Positions 1 through 6,237 of a stretch of DNA of 9,020 bases are shown piece after piece (position 1 is the first letter of the stretch; each line of letters opens with the position of its first letter). The DNA comes from an uncultured bacterium (GTDB lineage: Bacteria; Patescibacteriota; Minisyncoccia; Phycocordibacterales; UBA1006). The stretch covers positions 1 through 9,020 of the forward strand of contig CAIXMG010000094.1 in the NCBI GenBank assembly GCA_903920485.1, read 5' to 3'. Below the pieces are notes generated by a model. The model did no database searches. It had not been told where the DNA came from and worked only from the letters and a program-made list of their open reading frames with translations. Made by a program: the position numbers and the translations under genes.

Positions 1-1
1 C

Positions 2-247
2 CCCATCACCAACGTCATCTACGAGGCACAAAAGTCTGACCAGTCGGAATCTGGTCTTCATGGCCGAATGCCGGTTGCCGAGATGTTTGTCAGCAACAAG
101 GAGATCGAGAACATCATCCTTGCCACGCCGAACGAAAATACCCTCTACGACTATGCCCGCAAGCGCGGATTCCTCACGATGAAGGACGATGCGATCCTCA
201 AATGCATGGCAGGGAAGATCCCGTGGGACGAAGTGAACACCTTGTAG
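2..247 (+). CDS. pilB: Type IV pilus extension ATPase PilB, C-terminal fragment
   Basis: This is the last 81 codons of a GspE/PilB-family secretion ATPase; the 5' part lies outside the window. The visible GRMPVAEMF segment matches the conserved G-R-x-x-x-x-E-x-x stretch that follows the zinc-binding or linker region of PilB/GspE. The end (YARKRGFLTMKDDAILKC, then a short GKIPWDEV segment) matches the usual family C-terminus, where A-x-x-x-G-x-x-T-x-x-x-D-G/A is followed by G-x-x-x-x-x-E. Family knowledge: the cytoplasmic hexameric ATPase drives pilus polymerisation. The stop codon TAG (245-247) lies 48 bases before the pilT start. PilB rather than GspE is inferred from the adjacent pilT. Confidence 0.88.
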   Translation, partial: PITNVIYEAQKSDQSESGLHGRMPVAEMFVSNKEIENIILATPNENTLYDYARKRGFLTMKDDAILKCMAGKIPWDEVNTL

Positions 248-257
248 GTGTTTTTCG

Positions 258-287
258 TTTACATTATGTTTTCGCAAATGGTATACT
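258..287 (+). promoter_or_regulatory. Sigma70-type promoter of pilT, predicted leaderless
   Basis: TTTACA (258-263) and TATACT (282-287) are separated by 18 bases and are close to the sigma70 consensus. The ATG of pilT begins at 296, eight bases after the -10 box, so transcription should start at or within a base or two of the start codon. No purine-rich ribosome binding site lies between them. This is the best-formed promoter in the window. Confidence 0.7.
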
Positions 288-295
288 TTCCGCAT

Positions 296-1360
296 ATGCA
301 ACAGAACTACCAGCAGCAAATCGACGCGCTCCTCGATATCGTCTTTCAGAACGGGGCATCGGATCTTCACCTTTCCGTCGGCCGTCATCCGTTCATCCGT
401 GTCAGCGGTGCCCTAAGCGAGGTTGCCAATTATCCGGTTCTTACCGCGGAAGATATGGTCGGCATGGTGACGATCCTTGCCGGCGAGGAAAAGGCGGCGA
501 AGCTTGCCGACCTGACGGACATCGACTTTGCGTACAACTACAATGACAAGATGCGCCTTCGTGGCAACGCGTACATCCAGCTGGGCAAGATCACGATCGC
601 GCTCCGCACCATCGAGAAGATCAGGACGTTGACGGACCTCAAGCTTCCCCAGACACTGCTGCAGTTCAGCCGTGCCAAGCAGGGATTCTTCCTGGTGGTC
701 GGACCGGTTGGACAGGGTAAGTCGACGACCCTTGCAGCCTTGATCGATTCGATCAACACGGAACGTCGCGAGCACATCCTTACGATCGAGCATCCGATCG
801 AGTACATCCATCCCGAAAAGCAGTCGATCATCGACCAACGAGAAGTGGGCCTTGATACGACGTCCTTCCATGCGGCACTGGAATCGGTGTTCCGCGAGGA
901 TGCCAACGTGATTCTGGTCGGCGAGATGCAGAATCCTGAGACGATTGCGACGGCCGTCACGGCGGCCGAGACCGGGCACTTGGTTCTGTCGACGCTTCAC
1001 ACCAACAGCGCGGCGCAGACGATCGATCGTATCATCGATTCCTTTCCGCCAGAACAGCAGGAACAGGTTCGCGCCCAATTGGCGGCGACGCTCCTTGGTG
1101 TCTTTTCGCAGCGATTGGTTCCTTCCATCAAGGGCGGGCGCGTGGCTGCCTACGAACTCCTCATCAATACGAAGGGCGTTGCGACCATGATCCGCGAAGG
1201 CCGAACGCACGAAGTCGATACGGCCATCGAGACCGGAAGTGAGCACGGCATGATTTCCATGAACCGTTCGCTGATCGACCTGGTCCAGCGGGGCGAGATC
1301 TCCATCGATGACGCGCGGACGTATTCGACGAATCCGGATGGGTTGAACGGCATGCTATAA
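296..1360 (+). CDS. pilT: Type IV pilus retraction-type ATPase PilT
   Basis: A 354-residue PilT-family ATPase, the usual family length. The N-terminal PAS-like domain opens with the PilT signature G-A-S-D-L-H-L-S (about residues 20-27). The RecA-like domain carries Walker A GPVGQGKST (136-144), an Asp-box segment TIEHPIEYIH (163-172), Walker B with catalytic Glu in ILVGEM (E210) and the His-box segment STLHTNSA. PilT hexamers depolymerise the pilus at the inner-membrane platform. The frame is open back to a GTG at 248, but the ATG at 296 gives the typical PilT N-terminus and sits just after a strong promoter, so I chose it. Oddity: the Asp box normally reads EDPIE, whereas here it is EHPIE. 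The Walker A has Q in place of the more usual S or T. An assembly ATPase paralogue is possible but less likely. Confidence 0.9.
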   Translation: MQQNYQQQIDALLDIVFQNGASDLHLSVGRHPFIRVSGALSEVANYPVLTAEDMVGMVTILAGEEKAAKLADLTDIDFAYNYNDKMRLRGNAYIQLGKITIALRTIEKIRTLTDLKLPQTLLQFSRAKQGFFLVVGPVGQGKSTTLAALIDSINTERREHILTIEHPIEYIHPEKQSIIDQREVGLDTTSFHAALESVFREDANVILVGEMQNPETIATAVTAAETGHLVLSTLHTNSAAQTIDRIIDSFPPEQQEQVRAQLAATLLGVFSQRLVPSIKGGRVAAYELLINTKGVATMIREGRTHEVDTAIETGSEHGMISMNRSLIDLVQRGEISIDDARTYSTNPDGLNGML

Positions 1361-1361
1361 T
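1356..1361 (+). promoter_or_regulatory. -10 box upstream of pilC, overlapping the pilT stop
   Basis: A perfect TATAAT hexamer contains the TAA stop codon of pilT (1358-1360). The pilC ATG lies 17 bases downstream, giving a predicted leader of about 11 bases with no Shine-Dalgarno motif. I see no convincing -35 box at 16-18 base spacing, so this may only supplement readthrough from pilT. Confidence 0.45.
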
Positions 1362-1378
1362 AACGGCACTCTCATCAT

Positions 1379-2584
1379 ATGAATTTCAATTACAAGGTCA
1401 TCGATCCTGCCGGGCGCGAAGTCTCGGGACAAATAGACGCGGTCAACAACGATACGGCTGTGTCGTCGCTTCAGCGACGCGGGTTCATCGTCGTCTCGGT
1501 GGCGGCTGACAACAAGAAGAACGTGTTCCAAAAGAGCTTTTCGTTCTTCGACAAGGTTCCGATGAAGGACGTCGTGATCATGTCGCGCCAGTTGTCCGCG
1601 TTGTTCGAAGCGCAGGTGTCGGCGCTCAAGGCGTTCACGCTCATGGCCGAAAATTCCGAGAACGGGATGCTTCGTTTCGCCCTGCAGACGATTTCCCAGG
1701 ATATCCAAGGGGGTATCTCGATTTCGGCGGCAATGGAAAAACACCCGAACGCCTTTTCAAGCTTCTATGTCGCGATGGTGCGGGCGGGCGAGGAATCGGG
1801 GAAACTTACCGAAACGTTCAAGTACCTGGCCGACTACCTTGAGCGACAGTACGAACTGGTGTCGAAAACCCGAAATGCGCTTATCTATCCGGCGTTCGTC
1901 GTGGTCACCTTCGTTGTCGTTGTGGTATTGATGCTGACGCTCGTGATTCCTCAGCTGTCGTCGGTGCTGATCGACACCGGACAGCAGCTGCCGATCTATA
2001 CGCAGGTCGTCATCGACATCTCCAACTTTTTCGTGAAGTTTTGGCCGCTCATCCTTGTCGTCGCGATCGGACTCGGTTCGTACTTCTGGTATCTCAGCAG
2101 CAGGGAATCGGGAAAGAAGATTCTCGACGGGTGGAAATTGTCGCTTCCGGTCTTCGGGAACCTCTACGAGAAGCTCTATTTGTCCCGTATTGCGGACAAC
2201 ATGAACACGATGCTTTCCGCGGGAATCCCTGTGCTGCACGCCCTCGAAATTACCGGGGCCGTGGTGGACAACCGCGTCTACGAGGACATCCTCAAGGCGA
2301 CGGTGGAAGACGTTCGTGCCGGAAAGCAGATTTCCGAATCGTTCGAGAAGTACAAGCAGATTCCCGCGATCATGGTCCAAATGGTCAAGGTGGGCGAGGA
2401 AACGGGGTCGCTCGGGCAGATCCTTACGACCCTGGCCCGGTTCTACAAGCGGGAAGTCGACAATGCCGTCGATACCCTGATCGGGCTGATCGAGCCGATC
2501 ATGATCGTCGGACTCGGTGTCGGTGTCGGATTCCTCCTGACTGCCATCCTTATTCCTATCTATAATATTGCAGGCTCACTCTAG
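1379..2584 (+). CDS. pilC: Type IV pilus inner-membrane platform protein PilC
   Basis: A 401-residue GspF/PilC-family protein of the usual length. It opens with the family's F-x-Y-x-x-x-D-x-x-G-x-x-x-x-G pattern (residues 3-17) and has two cytoplasmic T2SSF repeats, each with its hallmark: RAGEESGKL (135-143) and KVGEETGSL (337-345). Three hydrophobic membrane segments are visible at about 170-194, 221-240 and 371-396, the standard PilC topology. PilC sits in the membrane, binds PilB and PilT from the cytoplasm and couples their motion to the growing or shrinking pilus. The gene starts 18 bases after pilT and is followed 18 bases later by the first pilin. Nothing suggests truncation. Confidence 0.93.
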   Translation: MNFNYKVIDPAGREVSGQIDAVNNDTAVSSLQRRGFIVVSVAADNKKNVFQKSFSFFDKVPMKDVVIMSRQLSALFEAQVSALKAFTLMAENSENGMLRFALQTISQDIQGGISISAAMEKHPNAFSSFYVAMVRAGEESGKLTETFKYLADYLERQYELVSKTRNALIYPAFVVVTFVVVVVLMLTLVIPQLSSVLIDTGQQLPIYTQVVIDISNFFVKFWPLILVVAIGLGSYFWYLSSRESGKKILDGWKLSLPVFGNLYEKLYLSRIADNMNTMLSAGIPVLHALEITGAVVDNRVYEDILKATVEDVRAGKQISESFEKYKQIPAIMVQMVKVGEETGSLGQILTTLARFYKREVDNAVDTLIGLIEPIMIVGLGVGVGFLLTAILIPIYNIAGSL

Positions 2585-2596
2585 CAGTGATACACT
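2568..2596 (+). promoter_or_regulatory. Promoter of first pilin gene, predicted leaderless
   Basis: TTGCAG (2568-2573) and TACACT (2591-2596) are separated by 17 bases, and the pilin ATG at 2603 follows after 6 bases. The expected transcription start falls on or next to the start codon. The -35 box lies inside the last codons of pilC. No ribosome binding site is present. Confidence 0.65.
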
Positions 2597-2602
2597 AACA
2601 CC

Positions 2603-3121
2603 ATGAAAACTATCAAAAAACACACCCCAACCCTCTCTAAAAGAGAGGGGGCCGCGCCAAGAGGTTTCACCTTGATCGAACTCCTCGTCGTGGTTGCGAT
2701 CATCGCGATCCTGTCCGCGACGATCCTGGTCGCGTTGAACAGTGCCCGTTCGAAGGCTGTTGCCGCAAAGGCCCAGTCGGAACTTTCCGACCTCCGCGCG
2801 CAGATGGAACTGTATTACGACAGTAATGGGGGATACATTTCCTCTACTGATCCGAGTCCAACGATACGGTGCAGCGACGGTCCCTTTGGAGGCAGTGGTA
2901 CTGATAGCGCCGTTACTCTGATTACGGGTATTGCCAAGGATACTAATGCTACTTCTTCCACCAATCCTATGATCTGTCTGGCAGAAGCCAGTGATTGGGC
3001 GGTAAGCGCTACGCTTCCAGGCGGTCAGACATGGTGTGTGGATTCAAATGGTTCCTCGATAGGAGGCAAGACCGCTGCGTCAGTAACTCAGAATGGCAGT
3101 ACGTTTTACGCTTGTCAATAG
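2603..3121 (+). CDS. Type IV major-type pilin (first tandem copy), repeat-bearing leader
   Basis: A 172-residue prepilin. The leader is 21 residues and positively charged; PilD should cut between G21 and F22. The mature N-terminus FTLIELLVVVAIIAIL has Glu at +5 (E26) and the long hydrophobic helix of class III/type IV pilins. The C-terminal globular domain has four cysteines, including a WCVDSNG motif and a cysteine two residues before the end, suggesting disulfide-stabilised loops. Residues 7-16 (HTPTLSKREG) are encoded by a palindromic repeat shared with three other prepilin genes here. The next gene is a close paralogue: 28 residues from F22 to the start of the globular domain are identical. 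A terminator follows immediately, so this gene appears to be transcribed alone, as expected for an abundant subunit. Which of the two copies is the main fibre subunit cannot be told from sequence. Confidence 0.9.
   Translation: MKTIKKHTPTLSKREGAAPRGFTLIELLVVVAIIAILSATILVALNSARSKAVAAKAQSELSDLRAQMELYYDSNGGYISSTDPSPTIRCSDGPFGGSGTDSAVTLITGIAKDTNATSSTNPMICLAEASDWAVSATLPGGQTWCVDSNGSSIGGKTAASVTQNGSTFYACQ
2621..2654 (+). repeat. Palindromic repeat copy 1 in pilin leader
   Basis: Inverted arms CCCTCTCT (2631-2638) and AGAGAGGG (2642-2649) flank an AAA loop. This copy aligns over 34 bases with the copies at 3687, 4958 and 6783 and is the most diverged in its arms. It is read in the same codon phase as the others, giving HTPTLSKREG, and ends three codons before the PilD cleavage glycine. 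Confidence 0.85.
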
Positions 3122-3135
3122 GAAATGGTTCTTTG

Positions 3136-3158
3136 AAAAACCGCGATGGCGGTTTTTC
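3136..3158 (+). terminator. Intrinsic terminator after first pilin
   Basis: Perfect 9-base inverted repeat AAAAACCGC (3136-3144) / GCGGTTTTT (3149-3157) with GATG loop, ending in a run of five T. The A-tract on the other side would allow function on the - strand, but no gene converges here. It lies 14 bases after the pilin stop codon. Confidence 0.8.
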
Positions 3159-3169
3159 AGTTTGCCTGA

Positions 3170-3175
3170 TATACT
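3170..3175 (+). promoter_or_regulatory. -10 box of second pilin gene, predicted leaderless
   Basis: TATACT lies 6 bases before the ATG at 3182, repeating the spacing seen at the first pilin. The -35 position falls inside the preceding terminator hairpin and shows no consensus match, so the promoter must rely on the -10 region or an activator. The terminator directly upstream makes an independent promoter necessary. Confidence 0.6.
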
Positions 3176-3181
3176 TGCCAC

Positions 3182-3667
3182 ATGAAAAAAGCATTCTCAT
3201 CACGCGGGTTTACGTTGATTGAATTGTTGGTCGTCGTCGCCATCATCGCGATTCTCTCCGCGACGATCCTGGTCGCGTTGAACAGTGCGCGCTTAAAGGC
3301 TAAGGATGCAAAAGTGGTATCCGAAATGTCGGACCTCCGTGCGCAGATGGAGCTGTACTACAACTCCAACGACGGCTATGCGTCAAGTACCGTTACTGAC
3401 TGCAACAGCGGACCGTTTCAGACGGGTACCGACAATGCCTCAACCTTGATCAACGGCATTGCGGCCGATGCCGGAGCCGGTGGATTCTACGGCATGGAAT
3501 GCGCGGCGAACTCGGGAGCCTGGGCTGTCGCGGTCTGGCTGCCCTCGAACCATACGAACGGTTGGTGTGTGGACTCGAATGGCGATTCGAAGTCGGGATA
3601 CAATCCCAATCCTGGCAGCACGTTCTCGCCGATCAATGCCATGTCGAGCAGCTATCAGTGCCTCTAA
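3182..3667 (+). CDS. Type IV major-type pilin (second tandem copy)
   Basis: A 161-residue prepilin with a short 9-residue basic leader (MKKAFSSRG) cut before F10; Glu +5 is E14. The mature helix FTLIELLVVVAIIAIL and the following 12 residues are identical to the preceding pilin, and both share the SELSDLRAQMELYY-type segment (SEMSDLRAQMELYY here) and a WCVDSNG motif. The globular part has cysteines in TDCNSG, MECAAN, GWCVDSNG and YQCL, a pattern similar to the first copy, but the loops differ strongly in sequence. This copy lacks the palindromic repeat, so its leader probably shows the ancestral length. Likely the product of tandem duplication; it may be the major subunit or an alternative one. 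Confidence 0.9.
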   Translation: MKKAFSSRGFTLIELLVVVAIIAILSATILVALNSARLKAKDAKVVSEMSDLRAQMELYYNSNDGYASSTVTDCNSGPFQTGTDNASTLINGIAADAGAGGFYGMECAANSGAWAVAVWLPSNHTNGWCVDSNGDSKSGYNPNPGSTFSPINAMSSSYQCL

Positions 3668-3670
3668 TCT
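3665..3670 (+). promoter_or_regulatory. Possible weak -10 box before third pilin
   Basis: TAATCT keeps the three most conserved -10 positions (T1, A2, T6) and starts with the stop codon of the second pilin. The ATG at 3678 is 7 bases downstream. The same sequence recurs at 6226-6231 before another pilin gene with almost the same downstream bases. No -35 match is visible, so this is tentative. Confidence 0.3.
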
Positions 3671-3677
3671 CTTATTT

Positions 3678-4196
3678 ATGAACCTACACCCCCTAGCCCC
3701 CTCTAAGAGAGGGGGAACCGGACATCACGGTTTCACCATTCTCGAGCTCCTCGTCGTGATCGGCATCATGTGCATTTTGATCGCGCTTGTACTGGTGGGG
3801 TTGAACGCTGCCCGGGCAAATTCCGATGACCAGCGCAAGGTGGCGAACGTGCAGACCGTCGCCGTCGGCCTGGCGCAGTATTTCGAGATTTGTCACAGCT
3901 ATCCGCCGACTCTTGATGGCACGGCGACGTGCACCGATCTGCAGGGCAAGACCCTCGACGACCTTGCCCCTGGCGTTGCGACGTACGGACCGGGCAATAC
4001 GGCGGGATATGAATACGCGGGACTTGATCCTGCAGGAAGCGGTCTTTGCAGTGGATATCATTTCGGCGTGACGCTTCAAACGAACGACTCGTCGTTCCAA
4101 AACAAGTCCGATGCGGCTGCTCAGAGTTCCGTGTGTCCCGGATCGACTCCTGACTTTGACGGGTCCGTTCATACGGTGTTCGATCTTGAAAAATAA
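3678..4196 (+). CDS. Prepilin, GspG-like third pilin
   Basis: A 172-residue prepilin. The leader is 18 residues with cleavage after G18; the mature start is FTILELLVVIGI with Glu +5 at E23. A cysteine lies inside the membrane helix (IMCIL). The region after the helix (NSDDQRKVANVQTVAVGLAQYF, quoted in part: QRKVANVQTVAVGLAQYF) and the CHSYPPTLDG segment resemble GspG/major pseudopilins, in which an a-helix is followed by a Y-P turn. The frame extends further upstream, but the ATG at 3678 puts the prepilin signal at the proper place and lies 10 bases after the previous stop. The leader residues HPLAPSKRGGT come from palindromic repeat copy 2. The gene ends one base before the pilD start, suggesting translational or transcriptional coupling with the peptidase. 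Confidence 0.87.
   Translation: MNLHPLAPSKRGGTGHHGFTILELLVVIGIMCILIALVLVGLNAARANSDDQRKVANVQTVAVGLAQYFEICHSYPPTLDGTATCTDLQGKTLDDLAPGVATYGPGNTAGYEYAGLDPAGSGLCSGYHFGVTLQTNDSSFQNKSDAAAQSSVCPGSTPDFDGSVHTVFDLEK
3687..3720 (+). repeat. Palindromic repeat copy 2 in pilin leader
   Basis: Arms CCCCCTCT (3697-3704) and AGAGGGGG (3708-3715) with AAG loop. It matches copy 3 at 32 of 34 positions, and both differences are in the loop. A small second hairpin, AACCG (3716-3720) / CGGTT (3728-3732), reaches into the cleavage-site codon. Translated as HPLAPSKRGGT in residues 4-14. Confidence 0.92.
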
Positions 4197-4197
4197 T

Positions 4198-4944
4198 ATG
4201 GAAATCTTTTCCATTGTCGCATTCGGAATATTTGGACTCATCATCGGAAGTTTTCTGAACGTGGTCATCTTGCGCATGAACACCGGAAAGGGAATCGGCG
4301 GACGATCCCACTGTTTTTCGTGCAACAAGACGCTTCGGTGGTACGAGCTGATCCCCGTATTCAGTTTTTTGGTTCAAGGAGGCAAATGCCGCAGGTGCAA
4401 GTCAAGAATCTCCTGGCAATATCCGATCGTCGAACTGGTCACGGGGTTGCTGTTTGCAGGAATCGCTTTTCGTTTTGATTTATTAATTCAGCCAGTGACA
4501 GTCGTCCTATGGCTGGTCCTGGCCTCCGTCGGTGTCGTGATTGCAGCGTACGACGTCCGGCACAAGACCCTTCCCGCAAAAGCCCTCGCGGTCTTCTTCC
4601 TGATTTCGCTTGCGCTCGGCATGCACCTTCTTGCGATGATCCTCGTGCCACTTCCGTTCTTGGTGCTGTGGGCCGTGTCGCAAGGGAAGTGGATCGGTTT
4701 CGGTGATGTGGAACTGATGGCCTGCATCGGTGCGCTTTTGGGCGTTGCCGGAGGCTATTCTTCAGTCATTCTTTCGTTCTGGGTTGCGTGCCTGGTGATC
4801 CTTCCCTGGTTTGGCATTCGAACATTGCGAGGACTGAAGACGAATCATGAGATCCCATTTGGTCCGTTCTTGCTGATTGGCATTGTGCTTGTTACGTTGT
4901 GTGGCCTGAATCTTTTAACCCTCGTTGGGGGTGTGGTACACTAA
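4198..4944 (+). CDS. pilD: Prepilin peptidase / leader peptidase PilD
   Basis: A 248-residue polytopic aspartic protease of the A24 family that removes prepilin leaders and, in many members, N-methylates the new N-terminus. The start shows the conserved GLIIGSFLNVVILR (13-26). A zinc-binding loop has two CxxC pairs, C39/C42 and C64/C67, as in bifunctional PilD enzymes. The catalytic aspartates are D119 (in YDVRHKTLP) and D170 (in the GxGD motif GFGD, 167-170); a conserved IPFGPFL segment follows at 219-225. About seven to eight hydrophobic segments are visible. The frame is open upstream to 4111, but the ATG at 4198 gives the normal PilD N-terminus. It sits among its seven substrates in this window. 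In the Asp-1 loop the usual LPD is LPA here. Confidence 0.95.
   Translation: MEIFSIVAFGIFGLIIGSFLNVVILRMNTGKGIGGRSHCFSCNKTLRWYELIPVFSFLVQGGKCRRCKSRISWQYPIVELVTGLLFAGIAFRFDLLIQPVTVVLWLVLASVGVVIAAYDVRHKTLPAKALAVFFLISLALGMHLLAMILVPLPFLVLWAVSQGKWIGFGDVELMACIGALLGVAGGYSSVILSFWVACLVILPWFGIRTLRGLKTNHEIPFGPFLLIGIVLVTLCGLNLLTLVGGVVH
4914..4942 (+). promoter_or_regulatory. Promoter of GspH-like minor pilin, predicted leaderless
   Basis: Extended -10 TGGTACACT (hexamer TACACT 4937-4942) shares its last T with the pilD stop codon TAA (4942-4944). A fair -35 candidate, TTAACC (4915-4920), lies 16 bases upstream. The ATG at 4949 is 6 bases after the -10 box, with no ribosome binding site. Confidence 0.6.
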
Positions 4945-4948
4945 TGGT

Positions 4949-5671
4949 ATGAACAAACACCCCCTAGCCCCCTCTGAAAGAGGGGGAACCGAACACCGAG
5001 GGTTCACGCTCATCGAACTCATCGTGATCATCAGCATTTTCGCGATCATGGCGTCGGTCGCCCTGTTCAACTTCAACGGTTTCAAGAGCAACGTAAGCCT
5101 CAACAACCTCTCGCACGACATCGCCCTCACGATCCGCCAGGCGCAGGTTTCCGGGTGGAACACCATCACGACCTCGTTCGATGCGAACGGAAACCCGCTA
5201 CGCCTTCCGCAAGGAGTCTATTTCGGCATGACGACGCCGGGTATTTTCGATGACCAGATGATCCTCTATGGCAAATTAAATCCCCCAGCTGACGAATCCG
5301 CAGGTTCGTATTATGACTTGCCCAATAACGATGTCATTGCCGACACGGTAAAAATTCAAGGACCGAACCATATTTCAAGGATCCTTTATTCGTCTGATCT
5401 GACAAGTCTTTCGTTGGGAACGAACCATCAGATTCCTGCGGTATCCACGGGTGGCATTATTGCGGCCGCGGCGGACTCCGTCTCGATCGCTTTTTCCCGA
5501 CCTTTGCCGGAAGCTCTCTTGTTTGAGGGGTCAGCTCCCGTTCCTGCGGCCACTCAATATTTGGGCATCTACATCACTGCCGACACCGATTGTCCCGTAA
5601 CGACCTCGACCTGTAGCACCGCAAGTTATGTGATCACCGTTTCCCGCTCGGGGGAGATTGAGGTACAATAA
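4949..5671 (+). CDS. Minor pilin, GspH/FimT-like
   Basis: A 240-residue prepilin. The leader is 18 residues with cleavage after G18; the mature N-terminus FTLIELIVIISIFAIM has Glu +5 at E23. The post-helix segment LSHDIALTIRQAQVSGW matches the GspH/FimT pattern of L-x-x-x-L-x-x-A/I-R-x-x-A-x-x-x-x. The C-terminus ITVSRSGEIEVQ fits the terminal beta strands (V-x-x-x-G-x-V/I) of that family. At 240 residues it is longer than a typical GspH, with a large low-identity central region. The upstream in-frame start at 4925 would lie inside the promoter, so 4949 is preferred. Leader residues HPLAPSERGGT come from repeat copy 3. In GspH/FimT systems this protein is part of the tip or priming complex with the I, J and K types, which follow here in order J, I, K. 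Confidence 0.85.
   Translation: MNKHPLAPSERGGTEHRGFTLIELIVIISIFAIMASVALFNFNGFKSNVSLNNLSHDIALTIRQAQVSGWNTITTSFDANGNPLRLPQGVYFGMTTPGIFDDQMILYGKLNPPADESAGSYYDLPNNDVIADTVKIQGPNHISRILYSSDLTSLSLGTNHQIPAVSTGGIIAAAADSVSIAFSRPLPEALLFEGSAPVPAATQYLGIYITADTDCPVTTSTCSTASYVITVSRSGEIEVQ
4958..4991 (+). repeat. Palindromic repeat copy 3 in minor pilin leader
   Basis: Arms CCCCCTCT (4968-4975) and AGAGGGGG (4979-4986) with GAA loop, 32 of 34 bases identical to copy 2. Read as HPLAPSERGGT, residues 4-14, ending a few codons before the cleavage glycine G18. Confidence 0.92.
5664..5669 (+). promoter_or_regulatory. -10 box of GspJ/PilW-like gene overlapping upstream stop
   Basis: TACAAT shares its final T with the stop codon TAA (5669-5671) of the preceding gene. 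The next ATG at 5680 is 10 bases downstream, giving a predicted leader of about four bases. The -35 region (around 5640-5646, TTTCCC) is only a partial match. Confidence 0.45.
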
Positions 5672-5679
5672 GACCATCC

Positions 5680-6228
5680 ATGAATCGCACTTCTCAAAAA
5701 TCGCATAGAGGTTTTACCCTCATGGAGGTCATGGTATCGGTGTCTATTTTCGCGATCATTATGACCGTGGGAATCGGGTCGCTTCTTGCGATCAATGTCA
5801 ACTACAAGAAGTCCGAGACGGACCGGCAAGCAGTCGACAACCTCAGCTATGTCCTTGAATCGATGAGTCGCCGCATTCGTACGGCAACGACCTGGGGTGG
5901 AACGCATTGTACCATCTCATATAATTCAAGCTTGCCTACATCTTGTTTTGAAATGACGGATCAAGACGGGATCGACGTACTTTATACTCTTACAAGCGAT
6001 AACGTCATCACTATGACGACGACGGATCCAACGACAAATATCCCCCAGGTGTACGATCTTACTCCAGGTGGAACCCAGACGTCGGTTCTGACCTTCCTCC
6101 CACTTAAAAATTCAAGTGGCCTCGGTCAGCCGTACCTGCAGATCAATGTCCAAGGAACGGTGACGAACGGAAGCGTCAGCTCGGACTTCCAGTTCCAGAC
6201 GGCCGTCTCGAAGCGAAGTTTCGACTAA
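5680..6228 (+). CDS. Minor pilin, GspJ/PilW-like
   Basis: A 182-residue prepilin with an 11-residue basic leader (MNRTSQKSHRG) cut before F12; the mature start FTLMEVMVSVSIFAIIM has Glu +5 at E16. FTLMEVMVSVSIF followed by a segment such as NLSYVLESMSRRIRTA is typical of GspJ/PilW minor pilins, in which a leucine/arginine-rich helix follows the membrane part. A single disulfide is possible from HCTISY and TSCFEM. The leader has no palindromic repeat. The stop precedes the next pilin by 9 bases. The specific J/W assignment rests on helix pattern and gene order, so it is less certain than the prepilin assignment. Confidence 0.82.
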   Translation: MNRTSQKSHRGFTLMEVMVSVSIFAIIMTVGIGSLLAINVNYKKSETDRQAVDNLSYVLESMSRRIRTATTWGGTHCTISYNSSLPTSCFEMTDQDGIDVLYTLTSDNVITMTTTDPTTNIPQVYDLTPGGTQTSVLTFLPLKNSSGLGQPYLQINVQGTVTNGSVSSDFQFQTAVSKRSFD

Positions 6229-6237
6229 TCTCTTTTT

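Noticed and set aside
248..295. Upstream GTG start for pilT at 248
   Set aside because: It would place the promoter -35 and -10 inside the coding region and add 16 residues not found in PilT N-termini.
413..1246. Long open frame on the - strand opposite pilT (277 codons)
   Set aside because: It is antisense to an unmistakable PilT, has an arginine-rich composition with no recognisable motif, and is explained by codon bias of the + strand gene.
3459..3677. Upstream extension of the third pilin frame to 3459
   Set aside because: It overlaps most of the second pilin in another frame and would put about 90 residues before the prepilin cleavage site.
4111..4197. Upstream start of pilD at 4111
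   Set aside because: It overlaps the end of the preceding pilin and adds residues before the standard PilD N-terminus.
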